The notes: generated by a model from the letters alone, not told the origin. Shown: positions 45,682-54,654, numbered from the stretch's first letter. The stretch: 64,000 nucleotides of DNA from Chryseobacterium sp. JAH (GCF_001507335.1 NZ_LMAH01000002.1:434001-498000); one strand, 5' to 3'. Numbers and translations are program-made.

Positions 45682-47535
45682 TTATCTTTTAATAAAAGAT
45701 TTTGACAAAGATGTTTTGCCACCTTTTATCTTAACGAAATAAACTCCGGAAGGTAATGTTTCAGTATTGATTTTCTGAGTGCGTTGAGAATTTGAAGATC
45801 CTAATTCCTGAGTTACAAGAGAACTTCCTTTTACATCAATGATACTTACAGTCAGTTTTTGGTCGGGAGAATTAAATTCTAAATTGATTTCATCATTCAC
45901 AGGGTTTGGGTAAATAATCAATTCATTCTGTTTTTTCTCAATGTCTTTTACTGAAAGAACCGCTGTATCACATGCAGGAATTCTGTTTATACCATCAATT
46001 CCCCAAGAAGATTGCACAGGTATACACAACCAGCTGAATACCGTTGGTAAATGATCGGTTTCTCTTGTGGTTGATAGATAATCATAAATAGTGAAAGTGG
46101 TATTGGTATCTAAATTTCTTGTAGGAGTTCCTGTGATTGTTGCATGGTTGTTATTGCTGCTGAAATCTGTCAAAGTGTTCCCTGACGCTTCATTCATTTT
46201 ATAATTGGCCAGTAACTGAGAGTAGAAAGGATGAGATGCTGTGATATCTTGGTTTGCCCAATTGACAATCACGTTGGCAGGCAATGCAGAATTCCATATT
46301 CTGATGTCTTTGTAGGAAGCTGCAAGATTAAGTCCGTAGGTATTTGTTCCGTCTTGATTGATTGTTAAAGGAAGTCCGGAATTGATATTTCCGATGTTCT
46401 GCATTTTGGCAAAGGTGACCACAACACCATCTTCGTACAAAGTAACCAATCCGTCTCTGTCAAAAGTCACAGCAATATGTTTCCAATGGTTGGTCGTCAG
46501 TTTTCCACCATTTAAATCGATTCTGTTCGTTCCGTCACCAATGTTAACTCTGTAGGTCTGTCCTGAATATCCTGAGATGTTGAAGCCTTTATTGTAGCCG
46601 TTGTTCCAATTTTTGTTGCTGATCATTACAGGATCGCTTGTGTAACTTACATTTGGCTTCACCCAAAATTCAACAGTAAAATCCTGCGCAGCTCCGAAGT
46701 TAAAAAGAGCTTGGCTATTAGGTTTTGCAAATGTTCCGGCAGATAAATTTAACTGATTAAATGTTTTAGGTGTTTGATTTACAGTTTTGCTGATTTGTGT
46801 GGGTGTGAAATCAGGATTAGAAAATATCGTGAAAATATTTCTTTCTGAAAGATTTGGGCCACCGTGAGATGTATTTGTGGCTCCGTGATCCGTTGTGACA
46901 ACAACTAACCAGTCTTCATTATTGTACGTCGGTCTGTTCTTCATTGCATTCAAAATTTCACCAATATATTGATCTGTTGTTTGAATTGCAGCAACATACT
47001 GAGGTACGGAAGACGAAAAACCATACGAATGTCCTTCATGATCAACATCATCAAAATCTACGAATAAAATATCTGGATTATCGCTCTGAAGTGCTGTCAG
47101 CGCAGCATTTTTTACAGCAAGATCAGTTGAGAAGTTTGTTTTTACATCTGCATTGCTGATGATGGTATTGTTGATCGGTGACCAGTGAGCCAATGAGATT
47201 GTTTTAAGATTAGGATTATAAGTTTCCGCTCTTGTCAGGAAATCCGGATAGGAAGTGAAGTTGGGCGCCGTAAAATTATTGTCCTGCACATTATGTTTGG
47301 TATGCCAAACTCCAGTAAGCATCGTGCTCCAGCCGTTTCCGCTCCAAGTAGTTGAGGCGCAAAGGCCATCCAGCGAATAAATAGATTGGGAAATTAAACT
47401 CTGGATATTGGGTGTGTTGGATGACATCATGACATCGGCTCTGCATCCGTCGATTCCAATAAAAAGAACTTTCTTTGTTTGGGCATTGAAAAGACTTACC
47501 GTTAACAATGTTATCGCAAATAGTTTTGTTTTCAT
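45682..47535 (-). CDS. T9SS-secreted alkaline-phosphatase-superfamily phosphodiesterase with LamG domain
   Basis: 617 residues. Signal peptide MKTKLFAITLLTVSLFNAQ. Residues 22-250 form a nucleotide pyrophosphatase/phosphodiesterase-type catalytic domain: FIGIDGCRAD (metal Asp), STTWSGNGWSTMLTG (nucleophile Thr/Ser region), VDFDDVDHEGHSYGF and VVTTDHGATNTSHGG. A LamG/concanavalin-like domain follows (about 268-440: FNFGAAQDFTVEFWVKPN). The end is a T9SS type A sorting domain (IIYPNPVNDEINLEFNSPDQ to SKSFIKR). The enzyme is thus sent to the surface or outside. It heads the island transcript on the left and has two TTTAC-N5-GTAAA-type sites before its start. It probably cleaves a phosphodiester or phosphonate ester. 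Confidence 0.88.
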   Translation of the reverse strand: MKTKLFAITLLTVSLFNAQTKKVLFIGIDGCRADVMMSSNTPNIQSLISQSIYSLDGLCASTTWSGNGWSTMLTGVWHTKHNVQDNNFTAPNFTSYPDFLTRAETYNPNLKTISLAHWSPINNTIISNADVKTNFSTDLAVKNAALTALQSDNPDILFVDFDDVDHEGHSYGFSSSVPQYVAAIQTTDQYIGEILNAMKNRPTYNNEDWLVVVTTDHGATNTSHGGPNLSERNIFTIFSNPDFTPTQISKTVNQTPKTFNQLNLSAGTFAKPNSQALFNFGAAQDFTVEFWVKPNVSYTSDPVMISNKNWNNGYNKGFNISGYSGQTYRVNIGDGTNRIDLNGGKLTTNHWKHIAVTFDRDGLVTLYEDGVVVTFAKMQNIGNINSGLPLTINQDGTNTYGLNLAASYKDIRIWNSALPANVIVNWANQDITASHPFYSQLLANYKMNEASGNTLTDFSSNNNHATITGTPTRNLDTNTTFTIYDYLSTTRETDHLPTVFSWLCIPVQSSWGIDGINRIPACDTAVLSVKDIEKKQNELIIYPNPVNDEINLEFNSPDQKLTVSIIDVKGSSLVTQELGSSNSQRTQKINTETLPSGVYFVKIKGGKTSLSKSFIKR

Positions 47536-47546
47536 AAAATGATTAA

Positions 47547-47562
47547 GTTTACAAATAGTAAT
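47547..47562. promoter_or_regulatory. Island operator copy 1 (phosphodiesterase promoter)
   Basis: GTTTACAAATAGTAAT, arms TTTAC/GTAAT around AAATA, centre at 47555. The second copy is centred 40 nt upstream at 47595. Confidence 0.6.
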
Positions 47563-47584
47563 TAATTTAATTCTAAAACAAAAA

Positions 47585-47605
47585 TAGTTTACTATTTGTA
47601 AACTA
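47585..47605. promoter_or_regulatory. Island operator copy 2 (phosphodiesterase promoter)
   Basis: Palindromic arms TAGTTTAC and GTAAACTA flank TATTT; the strongest copy in the island, centre 47595. Confidence 0.7.
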
Positions 47606-47678
47606 AAGTAAATTTAAAGTTAATTAAAAAAGAAAAAACTGCTCAGAGAAATTCCCTAAACAGTTCTTATTGAAAGTA

Positions 47679-48350
47679 TTAAAAAAGTATATTTTCAGCA
47701 TCCGAAATACGTTCAAATATGTAATCGGGTTTTGCTTTTTCCAATTCGCTTCTGTTTTGGGCTCCGCTAAGTACTCCAATAATCATTCCGCAGCCTGCAT
47801 TTTTACCTTCCTCTATATCGATTGCAGAATCGCCTGCTTTTAAGACTTTTTTAGCATCACTAATCCCAAATTGTTTCATTGCAAGAAAAATCATATCCGG
47901 GTTTGGTCGGCTTACTGTAACATCGTCAGCAGTAATCATAGCATCAAAATGCACATTTACTTTCCAATCTAATTTTTTAATGAGTTGCTGAGCTATTTCA
48001 GATGAATAGCCTGTATTTAAAACCACTTTTTTACCTGAAGTTCTTACTTTAAGTAAAAAATCTTCGACCCCTTTTATAGGTTTTACTTCTAAATTTTGAT
48101 AAGCCAATCTTAGTTCCTCTGAAAAATTTTTAAAGATCGCTTCTGCATCTTCTTTTTTTCCATTAAGTTCTTCCAGCAAGGTTTCTATAGCGTCAAATTT
48201 TTCTTTTCCTGCACAGCTTGCTAATACTTCATCTAAACTCACCTTATATCCTTGATTATTAACAGCCTGCATTAAAGTTTTATACACCACATTGTCTTCA
48301 TCTATTGTTGTTCCTGCCATATCAAGAACCAGTAATTCTATCATATTCAT
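47679..48350 (-). CDS. Phosphonatase-like HAD hydrolase (TIGR03351-type)
   Basis: 223 residues. The first HAD motif is D10-M-A-G-T-T, the DxAGT form shared by phosphonoacetaldehyde hydrolase and its relatives. Before the last motif (LKAGDSAIDIEEGKNAG) there is an arginine in SRPNPDMIF instead of the usual lysine, again as in this subgroup. The cap-domain Schiff-base lysine of true phosphonatase is not evident at its usual place. These features match the 'phosphonatase-like' enzymes that occur beside TIGR03364 FAD oxidoreductases. The gene starts 3 nt after the oxidoreductase stop. An internal ATG at 48344 is an alternative start. It probably dephosphorylates or breaks the C-P bond of an aminophosphonate-derived intermediate; exact substrate unknown. 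Confidence 0.88.
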   Translation of the reverse strand: MNMIELLVLDMAGTTIDEDNVVYKTLMQAVNNQGYKVSLDEVLASCAGKEKFDAIETLLEELNGKKEDAEAIFKNFSEELRLAYQNLEVKPIKGVEDFLLKVRTSGKKVVLNTGYSSEIAQQLIKKLDWKVNVHFDAMITADDVTVSRPNPDMIFLAMKQFGISDAKKVLKAGDSAIDIEEGKNAGCGMIIGVLSGAQNRSELEKAKPDYIFERISDAENILF

Positions 48351-48353
48351 TTT

Positions 48354-49508
48354 TTAAGAATAAATTGTATCAATATTAAATTTTGTGAATCCGCCACTTC
48401 CGGTCATTCCTTTTCCACCGATGCCTGTTATTATATGAATGTTGGGCGAAACGTTGTATTCGAAAATATCTTTGGTTTTGCATTGCGAATAAATTCCGAA
48501 CCATCTTCGCTGAATTTCATAGGTAGGAAGATCGATGATCTTTTTGGCTTCATTAATCATAAATTCATCAATGTCCATATTTAAATCATAACTAAGATCA
48601 TCTGCATTTTTTGCATCCGCATATTCGTGAGAATCACCAATAATTACAGAACCATCCAAAGCCTGTTTGAATAAAATATGAATTCCGAATTTCTTTTCGA
48701 ATGAGCTTTTATCTTCACTTTCTTTAATTTTTTGAAAAGATGCGCATTCGGTAAATGACTCATATCTTCTGATGGAAAGTCCGGTGAGAATATTTCCCGG
48801 CAGTGAATAAATACCCTGCGGTTTGGTCTGAAGCATCTGCAGTTTGCTTACTTCGATATCACTTTCATTAAAAACTTCTGGATACAGTGTTTTAAACTCA
48901 TGTCCGCCACAGATAATGATTTTTGATGAACTGATTTTCTTTCCGTCAGCAGTTACGGCAGTACACTGCAAATTATTTTCATTAGCCTCTACCACCGTTG
49001 TGTTGTAGAAAATATCAAGACCTTCCTGACTTTTCAGGTATTTATGAAGCTTAACAATCATCTCACTCGAATCTACTGAGATTTCCTGTGGGAAAAACAG
49101 TCCGCCTTTGCAGTAATCAGATCTCAGGCCGTCAAACTTCTGAATACATTCACTTTTAGACAGAATGACAGACTCGTAATCATTGTTTTTGTTAATCTGA
49201 GCCAGTTCTTCGATTAGCTGCAGTTCTTCATCGTTGGAGGCGATATAGACTGAGCCGTTCTGTCTTACGGTAAGATCAGTCTCAGACTGCAGATTTTTAT
49301 AAATCTTTAAACTTTCCTTTCCGAAATTCTGCCATTTAATGTCCATTCCTGATGGAACGACCTGTCCGAAATTTCTTACAGTTGCGCCCTGGGGAACAGA
49401 GTTTCTTTCCAGAATGGCTACTTTGAGGTTTTTCTGTAATGCGTGGTAAGCATGGAATGTTCCTAGAATTCCACCACCCACAACGATTAGATCATATTGA
49501 GTATTCAT
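48354..49508 (-). CDS. TIGR03364-type FAD-dependent amine oxidoreductase
   Basis: 384 residues from the ATG at 49508 (MNTQYDLIVVGGGILGTFHA); a longer frame to 49616 would overlap the MFS gene and is rejected. The N-terminal GGGILG is the FAD dinucleotide motif, and the end has HIITGIGGKGMTGSGG, as in the glycine/sarcosine oxidase fold (DAO family). The TIGR03364 group is known to co-occur with phosphonatase-like hydrolases and is thought to deaminate an aminophosphonate. It follows the MFS gene by 10 nt and precedes the HAD gene by 3 nt, so the three are one operon with the TonB receptor. Confidence 0.88.
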   Translation of the reverse strand: MNTQYDLIVVGGGILGTFHAYHALQKNLKVAILERNSVPQGATVRNFGQVVPSGMDIKWQNFGKESLKIYKNLQSETDLTVRQNGSVYIASNDEELQLIEELAQINKNNDYESVILSKSECIQKFDGLRSDYCKGGLFFPQEISVDSSEMIVKLHKYLKSQEGLDIFYNTTVVEANENNLQCTAVTADGKKISSSKIIICGGHEFKTLYPEVFNESDIEVSKLQMLQTKPQGIYSLPGNILTGLSIRRYESFTECASFQKIKESEDKSSFEKKFGIHILFKQALDGSVIIGDSHEYADAKNADDLSYDLNMDIDEFMINEAKKIIDLPTYEIQRRWFGIYSQCKTKDIFEYNVSPNIHIITGIGGKGMTGSGGFTKFNIDTIYS

Positions 49509-49518
49509 ATGTATTATT

Positions 49519-50835
49519 TTAAATTTTAAAAGCATCGAAACGAATCGGCTGTGATGTTTCTCTGTTGTCTGCACCGGATTTTGATCCTGATTTCTTTTGA
49601 AATGCCATAAATGCAATCACCGAAAATATGAGAACAACCGCAACGATGATATAATTAAGATGAATGTAAAACTGAAGCCAAGAGCGGTCCTGTGAACCTA
49701 AGTTTTTGAGAAAGAGTACTGAAACACTTCCTAAATATCCGAAGGCATCGACGAAATAGATGAAGAATCCTACATTTCCTTTAATTTTAAAAGCAGCAAT
49801 CATCCGGTCGAAATAAATTCCGTTAAATGGAATATAACAGAGATACATCCCGAAACCCGATACCGTCATCCATAAAAACGGTGAAATAATGTTGACCTGA
49901 AATAAAACGGTAGATAATGCAACCAGACTAATTCCGCCAAAAAGAATGTAATGATAGTATGCAAATGCTTTTCTGTTATTTTTAACTTTCACCATCAATC
50001 CGAGGATCAGTAAAACCATTATGGAAATAGGAATTTCAGTGAGTGTGAAAACCGAACTGTCTGCGGCACCACTCATTTCGTCCCAGATCTCCCGGCTGAA
50101 ATTATCACGGAAATCCCTTAAAACTGTCAGACAGATGTACAGAATAGTAATGCTTACCAACGGAAGGAAAAACTTCTTTACCAATGAACTTCTTTCTTCT
50201 TCGCTCAAAGGTTTTCTTTCTTTTTTTAAGATTATATCTTCTTCATCCGGTGCCGGAATTTTATTCAATAAAACCGCAAAAATAATCAGAGGAATTATAA
50301 ACAGTAAGCCTGTAGCAAACGGCATCCAGAATTCTGTAATCCCAAAACTGTCCATTAAAAATTTTCCGGCAGATTTTACGACTCCTGAAGAAACTACAAA
50401 GCTCGAACAGAGAAACAAACCGATAATTTCTGTGGTTTTCCTTCCTTCAATGTAGGAGAAAACGATTCCCCAGATCATTCCCAAAGGAATTCCATTGATG
50501 AACATGAACAGAATATTGTATGGCGCGGGTCCGACTGCAAATCCAAGCAATGCAAGCTCTGCGATTCCAATGAAAGCAAGTAGGAAAAGGATTCTTTTTT
50601 GTGGTTTCAGTTCAGAGATAAATTTAATCCCGATAAATTTTGAAATAAAATATCCGACGGCCTGCGCAATGATGATTAAAATTTTATAATCAAAACCAAA
50701 GAATTCCAGGTTACTGAAAGAGGCCACCGCAAAAGGTTTTCTGAAAGCATACATGCAGAAGTAAACCCCGAAAGCAGCGATGGCCGCTTTTAGAGTTACA
50801 CTCAGTGTGTTGTTTTTTGACTGATAGGTCATCAT
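49519..50835 (-). CDS. MFS transporter, DUF5690-type, organophosphate-antiporter-like
   Basis: 438 residues with about 12 membrane helices in two halves split by a soluble loop (KIPAPDEEDIILKKERKPLSEEERS, about 195-220). The start VYFCMYAFRKPFAVASF and YFISKFIGIKFISEL resembles the entry of GlpT/UhpT-type organophosphate:phosphate antiporters. It would carry the island's substrate through the inner membrane. It begins 4 nt after the TonB-receptor stop and ends 10 nt before the oxidoreductase. The family name is less sure than the fold. Confidence 0.85.
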   Translation of the reverse strand: MMTYQSKNNTLSVTLKAAIAAFGVYFCMYAFRKPFAVASFSNLEFFGFDYKILIIIAQAVGYFISKFIGIKFISELKPQKRILFLLAFIGIAELALLGFAVGPAPYNILFMFINGIPLGMIWGIVFSYIEGRKTTEIIGLFLCSSFVVSSGVVKSAGKFLMDSFGITEFWMPFATGLLFIIPLIIFAVLLNKIPAPDEEDIILKKERKPLSEEERSSLVKKFFLPLVSITILYICLTVLRDFRDNFSREIWDEMSGAADSSVFTLTEIPISIMVLLILGLMVKVKNNRKAFAYYHYILFGGISLVALSTVLFQVNIISPFLWMTVSGFGMYLCYIPFNGIYFDRMIAAFKIKGNVGFFIYFVDAFGYLGSVSVLFLKNLGSQDRSWLQFYIHLNYIIVAVVLIFSVIAFMAFQKKSGSKSGADNRETSQPIRFDAFKI

Positions 50836-50839
50836 GGTC

Positions 50840-53665
50840 TTAGAAATTAAGTTTAACTCCGATATTTCCTCTTACTCCGTAATATTCTACCTGCTCCGGT
50901 CTTTGCTCATCTTTGCCGAAATGGTAGATCAAAGGTTTGTTCAGAATATTGTTAACATCAGCAAAAACCGTGATGTGATTATTGATTTGGTATGAGGTTC
51001 CAAAGTCAAGATTGCTGTATTTTCCGTAGTAGGAATCGTAAAGATCTTCTTCAGCATACTCCACTGCAAACTTCCCTTTGTGGTTGTATGCCAGTCTTGC
51101 ATTGAACCCTTTTTTCTCGAAGAACAGTTGAATATTGTACAGTTCTTTCGCCTGATAAGGAAGTTTTACCATTCTGCCACTTGGTTTTTCCATTTCAGAA
51201 GTCATGAAGGTTGCATTCAGCTGCGTTCCGAAATACTGCAGAAAGCCTGGAAGAAAGTCGAATCTTCTGTTGATTCCCAGTTCGATTCCGCCGAGCCATG
51301 CTGCTTTTCCGTTGTTGGGAGCACTGAACTGTACGCCATTGATTCCATTATAATTTCCAATAAAAGAATCCTGAAAAATTGGGTCTGTGATCGATTTATA
51401 GAAAACACCACCACTCAAAATCCCTACATTGGAAAAATAATATTCACCCATTAAATCAAGGTTGACAGAATATGTCGGGTTCAGGTTTGGATTTCCGCCT
51501 TTAAACTCATTGTCCGCTTCAATGTAAGTTCCGCCAGGAGTTAAATCACCAAAATTTGGTCTTGAGAACGTACGTGTTGCAGCAAATCGCAGATTGGTTT
51601 TGTCGCTGATCATGTATTTCAAATGCAGCATCGGTAACACCGCAAGATAGTTTTTGGTATTTTCCACGGGAGTCAGAACATCTTCAATAACATTATAACC
51701 TTTTACTTTGGTGTGCGTGTTGGAAAATCTCAAACCGCCCAAAATGGTTATTCTGTCATTGATTTTGTAGGTTCCCATTCCGTAGGCATCCGCATGTTTT
51801 TCAAAAACGTCGAAATTTCTTCCCAATGCTTTATTGTATTCCAGTGCTTCAGAATCGGTTTTATTGATGGTTAAATTTCCCTGATTCTGGAACCAGAACT
51901 GATCCATTCCTCCAGTGGAAAGTACGGGACCGAAAGTGTTTCCGATATTTGTATTCATCTCGCTCAGATAATTCGCACCTCCAGGTTGAGTGGTGATATG
52001 CTGACCAAAATCTGATAACAATGGAGCCGTTCCGTTTGACCAATTGTAGAAAATATCAGAAAAGCGTGCGTTACGTTCTTTATCGCGGTATTTTAATCCG
52101 TATTTTAAAGTTAATTTATCTGAGGCTGTGATTTCATGATTGAAACCTGCAACGATTTTATCTTTTTCCTGAACGTAGACTTTGTAGAATTCCAAATCGG
52201 TGAATCTCATTTGTCCGGCATCCATTTTAAAGTTCGGATCACTGTAAAAACCAAATAATGCATCAGGATCCTTTAAATCTAATTTTCCGCCATCTGCCTT
52301 CCAATAGGCTCTTGGGCCATTTCCTTGATCTGCAATATAATTCGGATTAATACCTACACCGTTTTGAGTATATTTAATGACATAATAAGAATTATTCTGC
52401 TTGTCGGGAACATTTCCATATTTGAAAAGGTTGTTGTAATACGAAAGATCCCAGTCGACTTTACTTTTACTGAACTGATGAACTCCGCCTAAAGAAACTG
52501 AAGTGAGTTCTGTAATCAACAAATTATGAATATTCTGAAGTTCAACTCTCGCCGTGTTGTTTGCAGCACTGAATTTATCGAATCGCACTCTGTGTTTATA
52601 ATGCGTTTCATCGTCAGAAAGAGTTCCGTACATTCCTTTCAGATATAATGTGCTTTTCGGAGACAACACATATTCCAAAGCAGCGTTGGCTCCTGTGGTT
52701 TTTCTTACCCCGTTGTAATCGCGGAGTTCCATTCTGAAAACCCCTTCATCACCACTTCTTCGTGCTTCAAAATTATCCGTTGACCAGTTTCTGATAAAGT
52801 GCGAAAAGTTAACAAGATATCCGAATTTTTTATCCTTTGTTCTTCCTCCGTAAAGCAATCCCAAATTGTAAACTCCTTTATCCGACTTCGCATTGTATCC
52901 GGTTCCTAAAGTTCCTCTGAACTCAGTTTTCATCGGTGGTGTTTTTGTAATGAAATTAACACCACCGCCAATTCCATCTGCTTCCATATCAGGAGTGAAA
53001 GATTTGTTGACATGTACGTAAGAAATCAGTTCAGTCGGGAAAAAGTCGAATGCGGTAGCTCTTGAAGTGGTTTCTTCTTCAGCGGTCGGAAGTCTGTTTC
53101 CATTAATGGTTGTGGAAGCCCAAAATGGCGGAAGTCCTCTCAAAGAAACAAATCTTCCCTCTCCCTGATCACGTTCGATGGAAACACCCTGAACTCTCTG
53201 TACAGTTTCCGCAGCATTTCTGTCTGGTAGTTTTCCGATACCGTCTGAAGCGATAACGTTTGAAATATTGATCGCATTTTTCTGCATATTCAAAGCTCGG
53301 GCTTCACTGTTTTTCAAAGAACCTGTAACAATTACCTCATCAATATTCTTTTGTTTCTGAAACATTGAGATGATTCCCAAATCAAGGGACTGATCTGAGC
53401 TCAAATCAATCATCATATTTTGAGGCTCATAACCGATGTATGAAAATTGCAGATCGTAGTGACCAGGCTTAAGGTCATTGACTGAGAATTTTCCATCAAC
53501 ATCTGTAATGACGATTTTTGAGCTGCCCTTAATCTTAACCGTTGCACCCGGCAGTGGCTGACTGCTATCTGAAACTGTTCCGGTGACAATCTGCTTTTGT
53601 GCTGAGACAAATATCGTACAGCAGGCAAAGAGAGGAAATAAAGATTTTTTTATAATCGCTTCCAT
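50840..53665 (-). CDS. TonB-dependent receptor of the phosphonate-type island
   Basis: 941 residues. Signal peptide ends near IFVSAQ (22). Residues 25-105 are a carboxypeptidase-regulatory-like domain (GTVSDSSQPLPGATVKIKGSSKIVITDVDGKF), then the plug (NAAETVQRVQGVSIERDQGEGRFVSLRGL, GGGVNFITKTPP) and a 22-strand-type barrel to the end (YGVRGNIGVKLNF). It is first in the operon TonB receptor-MFS-FAD oxidoreductase-HAD (gaps 4, 10 and 3 nt). Two TTTAC-N5-GTAAA-like sites precede its start. The substrate is probably the same small phosphorus compound handled by the enzymes; this is inference. Confidence 0.93.
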   Translation of the reverse strand: MEAIIKKSLFPLFACCTIFVSAQKQIVTGTVSDSSQPLPGATVKIKGSSKIVITDVDGKFSVNDLKPGHYDLQFSYIGYEPQNMMIDLSSDQSLDLGIISMFQKQKNIDEVIVTGSLKNSEARALNMQKNAINISNVIASDGIGKLPDRNAAETVQRVQGVSIERDQGEGRFVSLRGLPPFWASTTINGNRLPTAEEETTSRATAFDFFPTELISYVHVNKSFTPDMEADGIGGGVNFITKTPPMKTEFRGTLGTGYNAKSDKGVYNLGLLYGGRTKDKKFGYLVNFSHFIRNWSTDNFEARRSGDEGVFRMELRDYNGVRKTTGANAALEYVLSPKSTLYLKGMYGTLSDDETHYKHRVRFDKFSAANNTARVELQNIHNLLITELTSVSLGGVHQFSKSKVDWDLSYYNNLFKYGNVPDKQNNSYYVIKYTQNGVGINPNYIADQGNGPRAYWKADGGKLDLKDPDALFGFYSDPNFKMDAGQMRFTDLEFYKVYVQEKDKIVAGFNHEITASDKLTLKYGLKYRDKERNARFSDIFYNWSNGTAPLLSDFGQHITTQPGGANYLSEMNTNIGNTFGPVLSTGGMDQFWFQNQGNLTINKTDSEALEYNKALGRNFDVFEKHADAYGMGTYKINDRITILGGLRFSNTHTKVKGYNVIEDVLTPVENTKNYLAVLPMLHLKYMISDKTNLRFAATRTFSRPNFGDLTPGGTYIEADNEFKGGNPNLNPTYSVNLDLMGEYYFSNVGILSGGVFYKSITDPIFQDSFIGNYNGINGVQFSAPNNGKAAWLGGIELGINRRFDFLPGFLQYFGTQLNATFMTSEMEKPSGRMVKLPYQAKELYNIQLFFEKKGFNARLAYNHKGKFAVEYAEEDLYDSYYGKYSNLDFGTSYQINNHITVFADVNNILNKPLIYHFGKDEQRPEQVEYYGVRGNIGVKLNF

Positions 53666-53666
53666 T

Positions 53667-53682
53667 GTTTACATATATTAAA
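53667..53682. promoter_or_regulatory. Island operator copy 3 (TonB receptor promoter)
   Basis: GTTTACATATATTAAA, centre 53675, adjacent to the start codon; 14 of 16 bases match GTTTACAAATAGTAAA. Confidence 0.5.
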
Positions 53683-53708
53683 TTTCTATTGCAAAACAAC
53701 TCAATAAT

Positions 53709-53723
53709 TTTAATATATGTAAA
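53709..53723. promoter_or_regulatory. Island operator copy 4 (TonB receptor promoter)
   Basis: TTTAATATATGTAAA, the inverse of copy 3, centre 53716, that is 41 nt from it. Confidence 0.5.
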
Positions 53724-53863
53724 TTTATAATATTAATTTATATTTAATAAATGTTGGATGATTGTTAACTTAATCTTACAGAATTATAATTATATTTCTT
53801 TCACAAATACCAACTTGAGAGAATGTAAAACACTGATGAACAAAGCATTAATTGCTTAAATGC

Positions 53864-53893
53864 AAAATGAACTGCCAAGGGACAGTTCATTTT
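53864..53893 (-). terminator. Terminator of the XRE-cupin gene
   Basis: Perfect 11-bp stem AAAATGAACTG / CAGTTCATTTT, loop of 8 nt. It lies 111 nt beyond the XRE-cupin stop. An operator copy (53952-53968) lies between stop and terminator. Confidence 0.85.
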
Positions 53894-53951
53894 ATATGAT
53901 ATTACAGAATGGAATTTAGATTAACAGATTTAAATATTCAAACTGTATAAT

Positions 53952-53968
53952 TTTACTATTTGTAAACT
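53952..53968. promoter_or_regulatory. Island operator copy 5 (unpaired)
   Basis: TTTACTATTTGTAAACT, core identical to copy 2 (TTTAC-TATTT-GTAAA). It lies in the 3' untranslated part of the XRE-cupin transcript and about 290 nt before the TonB-receptor start, with no partner 41 nt away. Confidence 0.55.
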
Positions 53969-54003
53969 TATGCCAACTTGAGAATAAGATTTCGATGATT
54001 TTT

Positions 54004-54579
54004 TTAATTCTTATCAGAATAAAAGTACAGCACCAACATCACACAGTCTTCGTCGGAAATACTGACCGGAACGTGTGGTAATTTACCGTTGAAATAAAGC
54101 GAGTCACCCTCCTGAAGTTCAATTTCCTCATTGTCAATGATGTACTTTACTTTTCCTTTTAAAATGTATTTAAATTCCCAGGCGTCGGTAATTACTTTAT
54201 CTCTTTTTGAATTAGGTTTCAAGGTTAATAAAACTGCTTCAAATCCTAATGAGTGTAGGCTTTTGCTGAAAATATGCATGTACTTAAAACCTTCAGCTTC
54301 CACTTCTTTTTCAATGACCTGTTGATTTTCCTTCGGAACAAAAATGAATTTAGCATTAGATTTTTTCTCAACGCCTTCAAAAAAATAACTGGCATCAATA
54401 TCCAAAGACTGTATCAATTCCAGCAAAACCGGCAATGAGGGAATTGTCCTTCCATTCTCTATCCTAGAAACCAAACCGTTGCTGACATGGGCTTTCGTAG
54501 CAAGATCGTTGATGGTAAGATTATTTTTCTTTCTTATGTCTTTTAATCTTTTTCCGATTCCTATTAAAAAATCACTCAT
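54004..54579 (-). CDS. XRE-family regulator with cupin sensor domain
   Basis: 191 residues. N-terminal XRE helix-turn-helix (IGKRLKDIRKKNNLTINDLATKAHVSNGLVSRIENGRTIPSLPVLLELIQSL, about 7-58). C-terminal cupin (about 115-188: AWEFKYILKGKVKYIIDNEEIELQEGDSLYFNGKLPHVPVSISDEDCVMLVLYFY) which likely binds the inducer. It is divergent in orientation from nothing; it lies upstream of the TonB operon on the same strand with its own terminator. TTTAC-N5-GTAAA-like sites lie before its own start, before the TonB operon and before the phosphodiesterase, so it is the likely regulator of the island and of itself. Confidence 0.92.
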   Translation of the reverse strand: MSDFLIGIGKRLKDIRKKNNLTINDLATKAHVSNGLVSRIENGRTIPSLPVLLELIQSLDIDASYFFEGVEKKSNAKFIFVPKENQQVIEKEVEAEGFKYMHIFSKSLHSLGFEAVLLTLKPNSKRDKVITDAWEFKYILKGKVKYIIDNEEIELQEGDSLYFNGKLPHVPVSISDEDCVMLVLYFYSDKN

Positions 54580-54613
54580 TATTTAATGTTTCAAACTTTG
54601 TATTTATTGTGAC

Positions 54614-54628
54614 TGTAAAAATAGCAAA
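54614..54628. promoter_or_regulatory. Island operator copy 6, weak (XRE promoter)
   Basis: TGTAAAAATAGCAAA matches TTTACAAATAGTAAA at 12 of 15 bases; centre 54621, 41 nt from the stronger copy 7. Confidence 0.4.
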
Positions 54629-54654
54629 TAAATAAAGTGCTCTAGTAAATAAAT

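Noticed and set aside
47547..47605. TTTAC-N5-GTAAA sites as simple -7 promoter elements
   Set aside because: The minus strand includes TATTTG, partly like a -7 element, but the TonB copies (ATATA centre) lack TTTG and the 40-41 bp distance does not fit -33/-7 spacing. Operator is the better reading.
49509..49616. Upstream extension of the FAD oxidoreductase frame
   Set aside because: It would overlap the MFS gene by almost 100 nt and lacks any signal; the FAD motif follows the ATG at 49508 directly.
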